Source of the DNA: Agromyces allii
Lineage (GTDB): Bacteria; Actinomycetota; Actinomycetes; Actinomycetales; Microbacteriaceae
Assembly (NCBI RefSeq): GCF_009749385.1
Contig: NZ_WBIN01000017.1
Span: 23,735 to 87,734, forward strand
DNA length: 64,000 nt
Direction of reading: 5' to 3'
Position numbers and translations under genes: made by a program. Below the pieces are notes generated by a model. That model had not been told where the DNA came from. It saw only the letters and a list, made by a program, of their open reading frames with translations, and ran no database searches. Position 1 is the first letter of the stretch, and each line of letters starts with the position of its first letter. Below are positions 25,323-33,765 of this stretch, in pieces.

Positions 25323-26695
25323 CCGAGTGCCGCGAAGCCGTCGTCGAGCACGCGGAGGGCGTCGTCGATGAGGGCATCGGTCACCGCGAGACTCGGGAGG
25401 AACCGGAGCACGTTGCCGAAGGTGCCGGCGTTGAGCAGCAGCACGCCGTGCTGGGCGGCGTACGCGACGAGCGCGGTGACGGCCTCGGCGTTCGGCGCCT
25501 TCGTGGTGTCGCGCGTGCCGGGCTGCACCAGTTCGATCGCGATCATCGCGCCGATGCCCCGGATGTCGCCGATGAGGTCGTAGCGCGCGCGCAGCCGCTC
25601 GAGGCCCGCCGTGAGGGTCGCCTCGATGCGGGCGGCCTCGCCGAGGAGGTCGTTCGCCTCGATCGACTCGAAGACCGCGACGGCTGCGGCGCAGGCGACG
25701 GGGTTGCCGCCGAACGTGCCGCCGAGGCCGCCGGCGTGGGCGGCGTCCATGATCTCGGCGCGGCCGGTCACGCCCGCGAGCGGAAGGCCGCCCGCGATGC
25801 CCTTGGCCGAGAGCACGAGGTCGGGGATCCAGCCGAAGTGCTCGCTCGCGAACCAGGTGCCGGTGCGGGCCATGCCCGACTGGATCTCGTCGGCGATCAT
25901 GACGACGCCGTGCTCGGTGCACCAGGTCTGCAGTGTCGTGAGGAACCCCTCGGCGGGCACGATGAAGCCGCCCTCGCCCTGGATGGGCTCGACGACGAGG
26001 CAGGCGAGGTCGCTCGCCCCGACGGCCTTCTCGAGGTACGAGATCGTGCGTGCCGCGGCATCCGCACCGGAGAGGCCGTCGCGGTAGGGGTAGGAGTTGG
26101 GCGCGTGGTAGACGTCGCCGGCGAACGGGCCGAAGCCGGTCGCGTAGGGGTGCGCCTTGAAGTTCATGGCCATGGTGAGGTTCGTGCGGCCGTGGTACGC
26201 GTGATCGAGCACGGCGACGGCGCGGCGGCCGGTGAACTTGCGGGCGATCTTGACGCCGTTCTCGACGGCCTCGGCGCCGGAGTTCACGAGCACGGTGCGC
26301 TTGGCGTGCGTGCCGGGGGTGTGCTCGGCGAGGAGCTCGGCGACGCGCACGTACTCCTCGTAGGGGGTGATGGTGAAGAGCGTGTGGATCACGTCCTGCA
26401 GCTGCGAGGCGGCGGCGCGCACCACGTTCTCCTCGGTGTGGCCGATGGTGGTCACGCCGATGCCGGCGCCGAAGTCGAGGAACTGGTTGCCGTCGACGTC
26501 GACGAGCACGGCGCCGCTGGCACGTTCGATGTAGACGGGCAGCGCCGACGAGACGCCGGCCGACACGACGGCCGCGCGTCGCTCGTGCAGCGCCTGCGAC
26601 TTGGGGCCGGGGATCGCCGTCACGATGCGGCGCTCCTGCGGCACCGTGTAGACGGGGGCGGCCGTGGTCTCTGCGGGTGTCTGCGTGTCAGTCAT
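25319..26695 (-). CDS. gabT: 4-aminobutyrate aminotransferase
   Basis: A 458-residue class III aminotransferase that converts 4-aminobutyrate plus 2-oxoglutarate to succinate semialdehyde plus glutamate. GabT hallmarks are FDFGAGIGVTTIGH-like N-terminal contacts, NSGAEAVENGVKIAR, AYHGRTNLTMAMNFK, EPIQGEGGF, ADEIQSGMARTG and the Schiff-base lysine K298 in LSAKGIAGG. I chose the ATG at 26695 (MTDTQTPAETT); a longer frame upstream crosses the promoter region and encodes nothing recognisable. It is divergent from the osmC-like gene, with 83 bases between. It forms an operon with the asparaginase-II gene. It fits polyamine degradation via GABA, fed by the potABCD importer. Confidence 0.94.
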   Translation of the reverse strand: MTDTQTPAETTAAPVYTVPQERRIVTAIPGPKSQALHERRAAVVSAGVSSALPVYIERASGAVLVDVDGNQFLDFGAGIGVTTIGHTEENVVRAAASQLQDVIHTLFTITPYEEYVRVAELLAEHTPGTHAKRTVLVNSGAEAVENGVKIARKFTGRRAVAVLDHAYHGRTNLTMAMNFKAHPYATGFGPFAGDVYHAPNSYPYRDGLSGADAAARTISYLEKAVGASDLACLVVEPIQGEGGFIVPAEGFLTTLQTWCTEHGVVMIADEIQSGMARTGTWFASEHFGWIPDLVLSAKGIAGGLPLAGVTGRAEIMDAAHAGGLGGTFGGNPVACAAAVAVFESIEANDLLGEAARIEATLTAGLERLRARYDLIGDIRGIGAMIAIELVQPGTRDTTKAPNAEAVTALVAYAAQHGVLLLNAGTFGNVLRFLPSLAVTDALIDDALRVLDDGFAALG

Positions 26696-26778
26696 TATGT
26701 CTTCCAGACTAGCGCCGAGGCGTGGTCGGCTAGCGTGGATCGGGTCGCGACGACCGGCGCGACGGGGAGGCGGCATCC

Positions 26779-27258
26779 GTGAGGCTGGGCGAGCACGCGT
26801 ACGCGATCGAGGTCGAGTGGACCGGTGCGCGCGGCACCGGCACGACCGGCTACCGCGCCTACGGCCGCGACCACGTGGTGCGCGCCGCGGGCAAGGCGCA
26901 CGAGCTCGAGGGGTCGAGCGACCGCACCTTCCACGGCGACGCCGAACGCTGGAACCCCGAGGAGCTCCTGCTCGCGGCGCTCAGCCAATGCCACATGCTC
27001 TCGTACCTGCACGTCGCGACCCTGCACGGCGTGGTCGTGACGGGCTACACCGATGCCGCGACCGGCGTGCTCGTCGAAGACGGCCGGGGCGGCGGCGCGT
27101 TCCGCGAGGCCACGCTGCGTCCGCGCGTCACGGTGGCGGATGCCGCGATGCTGGCGCTCGCGGACGAGATCCACGCCGAGGCGGCCGCGAAGTGCTTCAT
27201 CGCGGCATCCGTCGCCTTCCCGGTGCACCACGAGGCGATCGCGGTCGTCGCCGGCTGA
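26779..27258 (+). CDS. OsmC/Ohr family protein
   Basis: A 159-residue OsmC-type peroxiredoxin-like protein that reduces organic hydroperoxides. The two redox cysteines are in place: C71 (SQCHMLSYL) and C139 (AAKCFIAASVAFPV). The W-N-P-E-E-L-L-L-A-A-L segment before the first Cys is typical of the YhfA/OsmC branch. GTG start with GGGGAGG 8 bases upstream. A TAGCGT -10 candidate lies at 26731-26736. Monocistronic and divergent from gabT. Confidence 0.92.
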   Translation: MRLGEHAYAIEVEWTGARGTGTTGYRAYGRDHVVRAAGKAHELEGSSDRTFHGDAERWNPEELLLAALSQCHMLSYLHVATLHGVVVTGYTDAATGVLVEDGRGGGAFREATLRPRVTVADAAMLALADEIHAEAAAKCFIAASVAFPVHHEAIAVVAG

Positions 27259-27279
27259 CGGCGACCCGGCATCCGGAGC

Positions 27280-28179
27280 TCAGGGGGTGACGGCGACCGC
27301 CGGCAGCGTCGGCTCGAGAGGGCAGGCGTGCCCGCCGACGAGCCGCGTGCACGGCGAGAAGAACGCCGGGAACCGCTCGAGCGTCGGGTCGCCGAACCAG
27401 CGGTTCCAGAGGACCCAGAAGTTGAGGTTGCCGTAGGCGCCGCACGCGTCGCCGCCGGCGGGGTCGGCGAGGGTCGCGGGGTTCGGCTGGTACGGCGTGT
27501 AGTTGTAGAGGTTGGCCGTGGCCTGGTTGCGGATGTCGACCGTCGATGCGCCGCATGCGGCGTCGGGGTTGTAGCCGATGTCGGTCGCACCGATCATGTA
27601 CCGGCGCTCGGGGTGCTCGGTGTACTGCCGGAACTGCCACGCGGCGTTGTACACCTGGTTGAAGAAGCCGAAGTACTTCTGATCGCAGTCGGCCGTGTCG
27701 GGGCAGGCGTAACCCGTGGCGCGCTCGTAGCCCGAGGCCGTGGGCCTGGTGAGCAGCGACTGCTCCTTCTGCAGCAGCACGAGCAGGGTCTTCGGGCTGA
27801 TGCCGCACGCGACCGCCGTCTTCGCGATGATGCGGCTCGCCGGCTCGTCGACGCCGCCGCGGTACTCGCCGCAGTGCGAGCCGCCGACCGCGGGCTGGGT
27901 GGTGGTCGTCTCGGTGTACTCGGCCAGGCACGGGATGCCCTCGTCCGCACGACACGAGACGCCCTCGAGGAACGCCTGGATCTGCCGCTCGCCGAGCGCG
28001 CTGCTGTCGTAGAACGCGTCGTCGCTCACGATGAGCGACGGGTCGAACTCGGTCGTCGGCGGCTCGGGCAGCGTGCGGTCGACCCGGAGCGGTGCGGTGT
28101 CGGCGGGGGCGCACGACGCGAGCAGCAGGATCGCCGCGACCGCCGCGGTCAGGCGTGCGAATCGGCCGAGGGAGCTCAT
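27280..28179 (-). CDS. Secreted lipoprotein with actinobacterial 'hemagglutinin'-annotated domain
   Basis: A 299-residue protein. The signal peptide ends in a lipobox LASC (Cys near residue 23), so it is exported and lipid-anchored. The exterior domain has about ten Cys and the strongly conserved actinobacterial pattern R-I-I-A-K-T-A-x-A-C-G-I-S-P-K-x-L-L-V-x-L-Q-K-E-Q, then FGFFNQVYNAAWQF, IGYNPDAACG, YNYTPYQPN and NFWVLWNRWFGDP. Relatives are often annotated 'hemagglutinin', without solid proof. The arrangement of a QKEQ glutamate followed by Tyr/Asn-rich segments recalls lysozyme-like glycosidases, but that is inference. The start is the ATG at 28179, 7 bases after a TAGGGT -10. Confidence 0.8.
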   Translation of the reverse strand: MSSLGRFARLTAAVAAILLLASCAPADTAPLRVDRTLPEPPTTEFDPSLIVSDDAFYDSSALGERQIQAFLEGVSCRADEGIPCLAEYTETTTTQPAVGGSHCGEYRGGVDEPASRIIAKTAVACGISPKTLLVLLQKEQSLLTRPTASGYERATGYACPDTADCDQKYFGFFNQVYNAAWQFRQYTEHPERRYMIGATDIGYNPDAACGASTVDIRNQATANLYNYTPYQPNPATLADPAGGDACGAYGNLNFWVLWNRWFGDPTLERFPAFFSPCTRLVGGHACPLEPTLPAVAVTP

Positions 28180-28186
28180 CGGCTCG

Positions 28187-28192
28187 ACCCTA
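28187..28192 (-). promoter_or_regulatory. -10 element of a leaderless promoter for the lipoprotein gene
   Basis: TAGGGT on the minus strand ends 7 bases before the ATG at 28179, so transcription should start at or within one base of the start codon. Confidence 0.5.
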
Positions 28193-28225
28193 CCGGTCGG
28201 CACGTCGACGGCGCTGGGAATCGCC

Positions 28226-28993
28226 TCAGCGCCGCTCGCGCGGCACGATGCGGTCGGCGAGCTTCGCGAGCGTGCCCTCGGGCGGCTTCTCGTTGTAGAC
28301 GCCGGCGAGCTCCTGCTCGGAGAGCGCGTGGATGGCGGCCATGATCTCGTCGGTGGCCGTGCGCCGGGCGCGGCCCGAGGTCGCGGGGCCGTGCGACGAG
28401 AGGTCGAGGGGCGCGCCGAACCGCACGGTGACGGGGCGCACGCGGGGCAGCTTCGCGCCGACCGGCTGGATCTCCTGGGTGCCGATGAGGCCGACGGGCA
28501 CGACGAGGGCGCCGGTCTGCAGGGCGAGCCAGGCGACGCCGGTGCGTCCGCGGTAAAGGCGCCCGTCGAGCGAACGCGTGCCCTCGGGGTAGATCGCGAA
28601 GGCGTTGTCGTGCTCCAGGATGCCGCGACCCGCGTCGAGCGCGGCCTGCGCGTCGGCACCGGCGCCGCGTTCGACGCCGACGGCGCCGATGGCCGTGAAG
28701 AAGGTGCGCGAGACCCAGCCTCGGAAGCCCTTGCCGGTGAAGTAGTCGTTCTTCGCGAGGAACTGCACGGGCCGCGGCGAGGCGAGGGGGATCACCACGC
28801 TGTCGATGAACGACAGGTGGTTGCTCGCGAGGATGACCCGGCCGGTGGCGGGCACGTGCTCGGTGCCGGTGATCTTCGGACGGTAGACGAGCAGCGCCAG
28901 CGGCCGCAGGATTCCGCGGAAGATCCGGTAGGCGGGCCCCTGCCGAACGGGTTCGGCGACCTCGGGGCTCTGGACTTCGTCGTGCTCTGTCAC
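28226..28993 (-). CDS. 1-acyl-sn-glycerol-3-phosphate acyltransferase (PlsC family)
   Basis: A 255-residue membrane-associated acyltransferase that would acylate lysophosphatidate to phosphatidate in phospholipid synthesis. The HX4D catalytic motif is NHLSFID (H59, D64), and the glycerophosphate-binding motif is YPEGTRS. A third conserved segment, VVPVGLIGTQEI, follows. The GTG start at 28993 has TAAGGT exactly 6 bases upstream, a leaderless arrangement. The stop is 46 bases from the lipoprotein start, which has its own promoter. Confidence 0.93.
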   Translation of the reverse strand: MTEHDEVQSPEVAEPVRQGPAYRIFRGILRPLALLVYRPKITGTEHVPATGRVILASNHLSFIDSVVIPLASPRPVQFLAKNDYFTGKGFRGWVSRTFFTAIGAVGVERGAGADAQAALDAGRGILEHDNAFAIYPEGTRSLDGRLYRGRTGVAWLALQTGALVVPVGLIGTQEIQPVGAKLPRVRPVTVRFGAPLDLSSHGPATSGRARRTATDEIMAAIHALSEQELAGVYNEKPPEGTLAKLADRIVPRERR

Positions 28994-28999
28994 CCTAAG

Positions 29000-29005
29000 A
29001 CCTTA
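29000..29005 (-). promoter_or_regulatory. -10 element of a leaderless promoter for the plsC-like gene
   Basis: TAAGGT on the minus strand, followed by exactly 6 bases and the GTG start codon at 28993. Confidence 0.55.
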
Positions 29006-29069
29006 GGCGGCACGTCATTCCGCGATGGGTATATGGGGCTCATCGGTCCCGGTGCGGGATGATGGTGGC

Positions 29070-29708
29070 GTGGACGTGACCGCCGAGGGCGAGCTCATCG
29101 AGCTCGGGGAGACGGGCGCACGCGCGCTCGTGCTGGCCAGCGCCCGGCGCCCGCCCGGCGTCGACCTCGTGCTGCGCGGGCTCCTCGCGCGATCGGCCTC
29201 GGTGCCCGCCGACGACGTCGAGCTCGTGCACTCGTGCGCCGAGTGCGGAGCGCGGCACGGACGGGTCTCCGTCGTGTATCCGCTCACGGTGTCGGGCGCT
29301 CCCTGGTTCGCGGATGTCGCGATCGACGGCGACACGATCGTCGCCGCGGCCGGCACGCGGCATCCGCTCGGGGTCGCCGTCGAACCGGCCGCGACCGACC
29401 CGGGCGGCCGCATCGACGAGGCGGCCTTCCACCCGCTCGAACGCGCAGCGCTGACGGGGCTCGGCGCCGAGCGGGGCGCCTTCGTTCGCGCGACGCTCTG
29501 GGCGCGCAAGACCGCGCTGCTGCGCGCGATCGGGCACACCGAGTTCATCGAGCCGTCTCGGCTCGCGCTCTCGTTCCCCGGCGACGACGGCGGGCTCGGG
29601 CGCATCGAGCGGAGCGTGCCCGAGTTCGGGTCGTTCTGGCGCCAGGTCGTCTTCCACGACCTGCCCGTGCGCGGGCCGCGCGCGGCATCCGTCGCCGTCA
29701 TCGGCTGA
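29070..29708 (+). CDS. Degenerate 4'-phosphopantetheinyl transferase-like protein
   Basis: A 212-residue cytoplasmic protein. The second half has the shape of an Sfp/AcpS-type phosphopantetheinyl transferase: a VAIDGD segment where the family has G-V-D-x-[11 protein letters not shown], and W-A-R-K-x-A-x-L-R-A-x-G where active enzymes have W-x-x-K-E-x-x-x-K. The metal-binding Glu of that last motif is Thr here, so activity is doubtful. Two close Cys (CAECG) lie near residue 60. I chose the GTG at 29070; the ATG at 29025 and GTG at 29076 are possible. It lies 82 bases before dxr. No carrier-protein or polyketide gene is near. Confidence 0.6.
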   Translation: MDVTAEGELIELGETGARALVLASARRPPGVDLVLRGLLARSASVPADDVELVHSCAECGARHGRVSVVYPLTVSGAPWFADVAIDGDTIVAAAGTRHPLGVAVEPAATDPGGRIDEAAFHPLERAALTGLGAERGAFVRATLWARKTALLRAIGHTEFIEPSRLALSFPGDDGGLGRIERSVPEFGSFWRQVVFHDLPVRGPRAASVAVIG

Positions 29709-29778
29709 CGCGGGCTCGCGCAGGGCGCCGGGTCGCTCGCGCACGGCCCGCCCCACGCGAGCGGGGCATCGCGCGGCC

Positions 29779-29784
29779 TACAGT
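29779..29784 (+). promoter_or_regulatory. -10 element of a leaderless promoter for dxr
   Basis: TACAGT, then exactly 6 bases, then the GTG start codon of dxr at 29791. No ribosome-binding site fits between, which supports leaderless translation. Confidence 0.6.
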
Positions 29785-29790
29785 GGTGAC

Positions 29791-30876
29791 GTGCGTTCAG
29801 TCATCATCCTCGGCTCCACCGGTTCCATCGGCACCCAGGCCCTCGACGTGATCCGCGCGAATCCGCGCCGGTTCGAGGTCGTCGGCCTCGCGGTCGGCTC
29901 GAACCGCGCGACGCTCGAGGCGCAGGCCGCCGAGTTCGGCGTCGAGAACACCGCCGTCGGCATCGACGAGGCCGTGCAGCTGGTTCGGGATGTCGACGCC
30001 GACGTCGTGCTGAACGGCATCACCGGATCGGTCGGCCTCGGTCCGACCCTCGCCACGCTCGAACGCGGCACGACCCTCGCGCTCGCGAACAAGGAGTCGC
30101 TCATCGTCGGCGGCGACCTCGTCACGCGCCGCGCCGCGCCCGGGCAGATCGTGCCCGTCGACTCCGAGCACTCCGCGATCGCGCAGGCGCTCCGCTCGGG
30201 CACCGAGGACGAGGTGCGCCGGCTCGTGCTGACGGCGTCGGGCGGGCCGTTCCGCGGACGCAGCCGCGAGTCGCTCGTCGATGTCACCCCTGCGGAGGCG
30301 CTCGCGCACCCGACCTGGGACATGGGGCTCGTCGTCACGACGAACTCCGCGACCCTCGTGAACAAGGGGCTCGAGGTCATCGAGGCGCACCTGCTCTTCG
30401 ACGTGCCCTACGACCGCATCGACGTGACCGTGCACCCGCAGTCGATCGTGCACTCGATGGTCGAGTTCGTCGACGGGTCGACGATCGCGCAGGCCTCGCC
30501 GCCCGACATGCGGCTGCCCATCTCGCTCGGCCTCGACTGGCCGAACCGGGTCGCCGCCGTCGGACGACCGCTCGACTGGACCGTCGCCTCGTCGTGGACG
30601 TTCGAGCCGCTCGATCATTCGGCGTTCCCCGCGATCGCGCTCGCGAAGCAGGTCGGCCGCGCCGGCGGCGACTACCCGGCCGTGTTCAACGCCGCCAACG
30701 AGGAGGCCGTCGCCGCGTTCCACGCCGGACGCATCGGGTTCCTCGACATCGTCGACACCGTGCAGGCCGTCGTCGAGGCGCACGAGTCGCCCGAACGCGA
30801 ACTCACGCTGGCCTCCCTCGCCGAGTCGGAGCGGGCCGCGCGGGCCGCGGCGAACGCGCGCATCGCGAAGGCCTGA
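29791..30876 (+). CDS. dxr: 1-deoxy-D-xylulose 5-phosphate reductoisomerase
   Basis: A 361-residue enzyme of the MEP isoprenoid pathway: DXP plus NADPH to 2-C-methyl-D-erythritol 4-phosphate. The NADPH-binding loop is [14 protein letters not shown] at the N-terminus. [34 protein letters not shown] and [13 protein letters not shown] (metal and substrate binding, catalytic loop) are all present. The family's usual length is 380-400, so this is slightly compact but complete. GTG start with a leaderless promoter. It is followed by rseP, as in mycobacteria (dxr-rip1-ispG), but here ispG has been moved about 18 kb away by an inserted block. Confidence 0.97.
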   Translation: MRSVIILGSTGSIGTQALDVIRANPRRFEVVGLAVGSNRATLEAQAAEFGVENTAVGIDEAVQLVRDVDADVVLNGITGSVGLGPTLATLERGTTLALANKESLIVGGDLVTRRAAPGQIVPVDSEHSAIAQALRSGTEDEVRRLVLTASGGPFRGRSRESLVDVTPAEALAHPTWDMGLVVTTNSATLVNKGLEVIEAHLLFDVPYDRIDVTVHPQSIVHSMVEFVDGSTIAQASPPDMRLPISLGLDWPNRVAAVGRPLDWTVASSWTFEPLDHSAFPAIALAKQVGRAGGDYPAVFNAANEEAVAAFHAGRIGFLDIVDTVQAVVEAHESPERELTLASLAESERAARAAANARIAKA

Positions 30877-30965
30877 GCCGCGGCATCCGATCACCGCGCT
30901 GAAGCCCCTGCGCGGGCCATAGCGCGCTCACAGCGGAGCGTCAGGCGACACCCGGGGTCTGGCAG

Positions 30966-30971
30966 TACGCT
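30966..30971 (+). promoter_or_regulatory. -10 element of a leaderless promoter for the site-2 protease gene
   Basis: TACGCT, then exactly 6 bases, then the ATG at 30978. Confidence 0.55.
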
Positions 30972-30977
30972 CATCGG

Positions 30978-32303
30978 ATGGATTCCGTGCTGCCGTTCAT
31001 CCTCGGCGTGGTCGTCGTCGCTCTCGGCCTCGCCGTCTCGATCGCGCTGCACGAGATCGGGCACCTCGTTCCGGCCAAGCTCTTCAAGGTCAAGGTCACG
31101 CAGTACATGATCGGCTTCGGGCCGACCGTCTGGTCGCGTCGACGCGGCGAGACCGAGTACGGCGTCAAGGCCGTGCCGCTCGGCGGCTACATCTCGATGA
31201 TCGGCATGTTCCCGCCCGCCAAGGGCGGCCAGGTGCACGCCGACTCCACCGGGTTCTTCAAGGGACTCGCGCAGGACGCGCGCGACGCCAGCCAGGAGTC
31301 CATCACCCCGGGCGACGAGGCGCGCGCCTTCTACCTGCTGCCCGTCTGGAAGCGCATCATCATCATGTTCGGCGGTCCGTTCATGAACCTGGTGCTCGCG
31401 GTGCTGCTGTTCGGCGTGCTGCTCATGGGCTTCGGCGTGCCGCAGACCACGACCACGGTCGCCTCGGTCAGCGAGTGTGTGCTGCCCGCGACGAGCGAGC
31501 GGCAGACGTGCGCGGCCGACGACCCGGCGGCGCCCGGCGCCGAGGCCGGCATCAAGCCCGGCGACGTCATCGTCTCGATCGACGGCGAGGCGATCACCTC
31601 GTGGGAGCAGTCCACCGCGATCATCCGCTCGCACCCCGGCGACCCGCTCGCCGTCGTGGTCACGCGCGACGGCGCCGAGCAGACCCTCACCATGACGCCG
31701 GCGCTCACCGAGCGCTACGTCACTGACGAGAACGGTCAGGTCGTCGAAGACGAGACCGGCACGCCCGTCACGACCGAGGTCGGCTTCGTCGGCATCGGCC
31801 CCACCGCCGCACGCGTGCAGCAGCCCGCGACCGCCGTGCTGCCGACCGTCGGCGAGAACATCGCCGGCGTCGCCGGCATCATCGTGAACCTGCCTCAGCG
31901 CATGGTCGACGTGGCCAACGCCGCGTTCGGACCCGACGAGCGCGACCCGAACGGCCCCATCAGCGTCGTCGGCGTCGGCCGGGTCGCCGGCGAGGTCGCC
32001 GCGACCGACCAGCTCGCCCTGAGCGACAAGGCCGCCGGACTCATCGGCATCCTCGGATCGCTCAACATCGCGCTCTTCGTGTTCAACCTGATTCCGCTCC
32101 TGCCGCTCGACGGCGGTCACATCGCGGGCGCGCTCTGGGAGGCGATCCGTCGAGGCTTCGCGAAGCTCTTCGGCCGCCCCGACCCTGGCCCGGTCGACAT
32201 GGCCAAGCTCATGCCGGTGACGCTCGCCGTCGTCGTCGTGCTCGGCGCGATGAGCGCGCTGCTCATCTACGCCGACCTGGTGAAGCCGGTGCAGCTGTTC
32301 TGA
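30978..32303 (+). CDS. rseP: Site-2 intramembrane metalloprotease (RseP/Rip1-like)
   Basis: A 441-residue membrane zinc protease that cleaves transmembrane proteins such as anti-sigma factors. HEIGH at 25-29 gives the zinc ligands and catalytic Glu. The third ligand region is LPLDGGH with D378. A PDZ domain occupies about 185-245 (AEAGIKPGDVIVSIDGEAI). Three to four helices are predicted: residues 3-25, around 130-150, and two near the C-terminus. ATG start with a leaderless promoter 6 bases upstream. It sits directly after dxr, as in most Actinobacteria. In mycobacteria the orthologue Rip1 cleaves anti-sigma factors and a cell-division protein. No anti-sigma gene is in this window. Confidence 0.95.
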   Translation: MDSVLPFILGVVVVALGLAVSIALHEIGHLVPAKLFKVKVTQYMIGFGPTVWSRRRGETEYGVKAVPLGGYISMIGMFPPAKGGQVHADSTGFFKGLAQDARDASQESITPGDEARAFYLLPVWKRIIIMFGGPFMNLVLAVLLFGVLLMGFGVPQTTTTVASVSECVLPATSERQTCAADDPAAPGAEAGIKPGDVIVSIDGEAITSWEQSTAIIRSHPGDPLAVVVTRDGAEQTLTMTPALTERYVTDENGQVVEDETGTPVTTEVGFVGIGPTAARVQQPATAVLPTVGENIAGVAGIIVNLPQRMVDVANAAFGPDERDPNGPISVVGVGRVAGEVAATDQLALSDKAAGLIGILGSLNIALFVFNLIPLLPLDGGHIAGALWEAIRRGFAKLFGRPDPGPVDMAKLMPVTLAVVVVLGAMSALLIYADLVKPVQLF

Positions 32304-32358
32304 TCGTCATGCCGCGCTCCGTCTCCGCCGCCGTCGTCGAACCGACGGCCACCCGGTA

Positions 32359-32386
32359 CTCCCACGGGAGCAGCCGGTGAGCCTCC
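32359..32386 (+). promoter_or_regulatory. Candidate response-regulator operator, copy 1 (upstream of the histidine kinase gene)
   Basis: A 28-base element with an inverted CTCCC-A-CGGGAG core followed by CAGCCGG and GCCTCC. It matches a second element at 34448-34475 at 23 of 28 positions. Its centre is about 59 bases before the predicted transcription start, a position suited to activation. Probable binding site of the response regulator encoded at 33762. Confidence 0.55.
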
Positions 32387-32418
32387 GGGCGGAGGACGCC
32401 GGCGCGGCATCCGATCGA

Positions 32419-32424
32419 TACGAT
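32419..32424 (+). promoter_or_regulatory. -10 element of a leaderless promoter for the histidine kinase gene
   Basis: TACGAT, then exactly 6 bases, then the ATG at 32431. It helps decide the start against the GTG at 32377, which would lie inside the operator. Confidence 0.55.
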
Positions 32425-32430
32425 CAGAAG

Positions 32431-33765
32431 ATGCCCGTTCCGCCGTGGGATGCCCGATCAGATCGGGGCGGCCCGACGTCGGGCTCCGCCGAATGGGCCG
32501 GGCCGCACACGTGGGGCGGTCCGCCGCCGTGGGCCGGCGGCCAGGGCGGCGATCCGGGTGATCGGCGCTTCCGCCCCTCCGCAAGGTTCCGGCTGCTCGC
32601 GCCGGTCGTGTTCAGCCTGCTCGTGCAGGTGCCCGCCGCCATCGGCATCGCGATCGGCACGCAGACGGGCTGGGGGCTCGGGGTGCTGCAGGTGCTGCTC
32701 GCGGCCGCCGGCCCGCTCGTGCTGCTCATGGCACGACGCCTGCCCGGGGTCACGGTCGCCGTCGTCACGGCCATGGCGCTCGCCGACGTCGTGCTCGTGC
32801 CCGTCGCGGGGCCGCCCTACATCGCGCTGGCGTTCGCGATCGTCCTCGCCGTCGTCCGCGGCGCCGTGGTCTGGGCGGTCTCGTCGGTCGTCGTCGGGTG
32901 GATCGCCGCCGTCGTGCTCGTCTCGGCCTGGGGCGAGCCGTGGCATCCGGTGCGCGTGGCCTTCACGACCCTCGCGCTCGCGGCCTGCTTCGGCATCGGC
33001 GCCTTCGTGCGCACGCGCGACGAGCGCCTGCGCCGCTACCGCGCCGACGCGGTGCGCCGACGCCAGACCGCCGAGGAGCGCGAACGCGTGCGCATCGCCC
33101 GCGAACTGCACGACGTCATCGGGCACGCGCTCTCGCAGATCAACGTGCAGGCCAGCGTCGGCCTGCACCTCATGGACCGCGATGCCGAGCAGGCCCGCAC
33201 CGCGCTCGCGAACATCAAGGACACCTCCAAGACCGCGCTCGAGGAGGTGCGCAGCGTGCTCGGCGCGATCCGCAGCGACGCCGACGCGCCGCTCTCGCCG
33301 CAGGCCGAGCTCGCCGAGCTCCCGCGCCTGCTCGCGGGCGTCACGACGGCCGAGTTCGAGGCGACCCTCATCGATCGCCTCGACGGCGACGCCCCCGGCC
33401 GCGCCGTGCAGTTCGCGGCGTACCGCATCGCCCAGGAGGCGCTCACGAACATCGTGCGGCACGCGCAGGCCACGCACGCGGTCGTGACAATCGACCGTGT
33501 CGGCGACGTGCTGCGCCTCACGATCGACGATGACGGCAGCGGCGTGCCCGCGGCGTCCGGCGAGGGCAGCGGGATCCTCGGCATGCGCGAGCGCGCCGTG
33601 CTGCTGGGCGGGTCGGTCGCGGTCGGGCCGGTGCCCGCCGACGCGGGCGGCGCGGGCGGTTCAGGCGGAACGGGCGGTGCAGGCGGTGCAGGCGGTGCAG
33701 GCGCTGCGGGCAGAGCGCCGGGCACTCGCGTCGAGGCTCGGCTGCCGTGGAAGGCGACGCCGTGA
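32431..33765 (+). CDS. NarL-type two-component sensor histidine kinase
   Basis: A 444-residue membrane kinase. A Pro/Gly/Trp-rich cytoplasmic N-terminus (about 1-48) is followed by about five to six hydrophobic helices up to residue 195, then the HisKA_3 dimerisation domain with H227 in ARELHDVIGHALSQ, and an HATPase domain (AQEALTNIVRHA, DDDGSGVP, GILGMRERA). The ATPase domain is interrupted before its last strand (GTRVEARLPW) by a Gly/Ala-rich insertion encoded by a tandem repeat. The start at 32431 rests on a leaderless promoter; GTG 32377 would extend it by 18 residues. GTGA overlap with the response regulator gene. The signal is unknown. The short loops between helices suggest membrane-stress sensing. 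Confidence 0.92.
   Translation: MPVPPWDARSDRGGPTSGSAEWAGPHTWGGPPPWAGGQGGDPGDRRFRPSARFRLLAPVVFSLLVQVPAAIGIAIGTQTGWGLGVLQVLLAAAGPLVLLMARRLPGVTVAVVTAMALADVVLVPVAGPPYIALAFAIVLAVVRGAVVWAVSSVVVGWIAAVVLVSAWGEPWHPVRVAFTTLALAACFGIGAFVRTRDERLRRYRADAVRRRQTAEERERVRIARELHDVIGHALSQINVQASVGLHLMDRDAEQARTALANIKDTSKTALEEVRSVLGAIRSDADAPLSPQAELAELPRLLAGVTTAEFEATLIDRLDGDAPGRAVQFAAYRIAQEALTNIVRHAQATHAVVTIDRVGDVLRLTIDDDGSGVPAASGEGSGILGMRERAVLLGGSVAVGPVPADAGGAGGSGGTGGAGGAGGAGAAGRAPGTRVEARLPWKATP
33643..33713 (+). repeat. Gly/Ala-coding tandem repeat inside the histidine kinase gene
   Basis: Imperfect 9-base units of the GGCGGTGCA type repeat in frame and encode a G-G-A/T/S run between the last conserved motif and the final strand of the ATPase domain. 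Such units are prone to slippage, in multiples that preserve frame. Confidence 0.7.
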
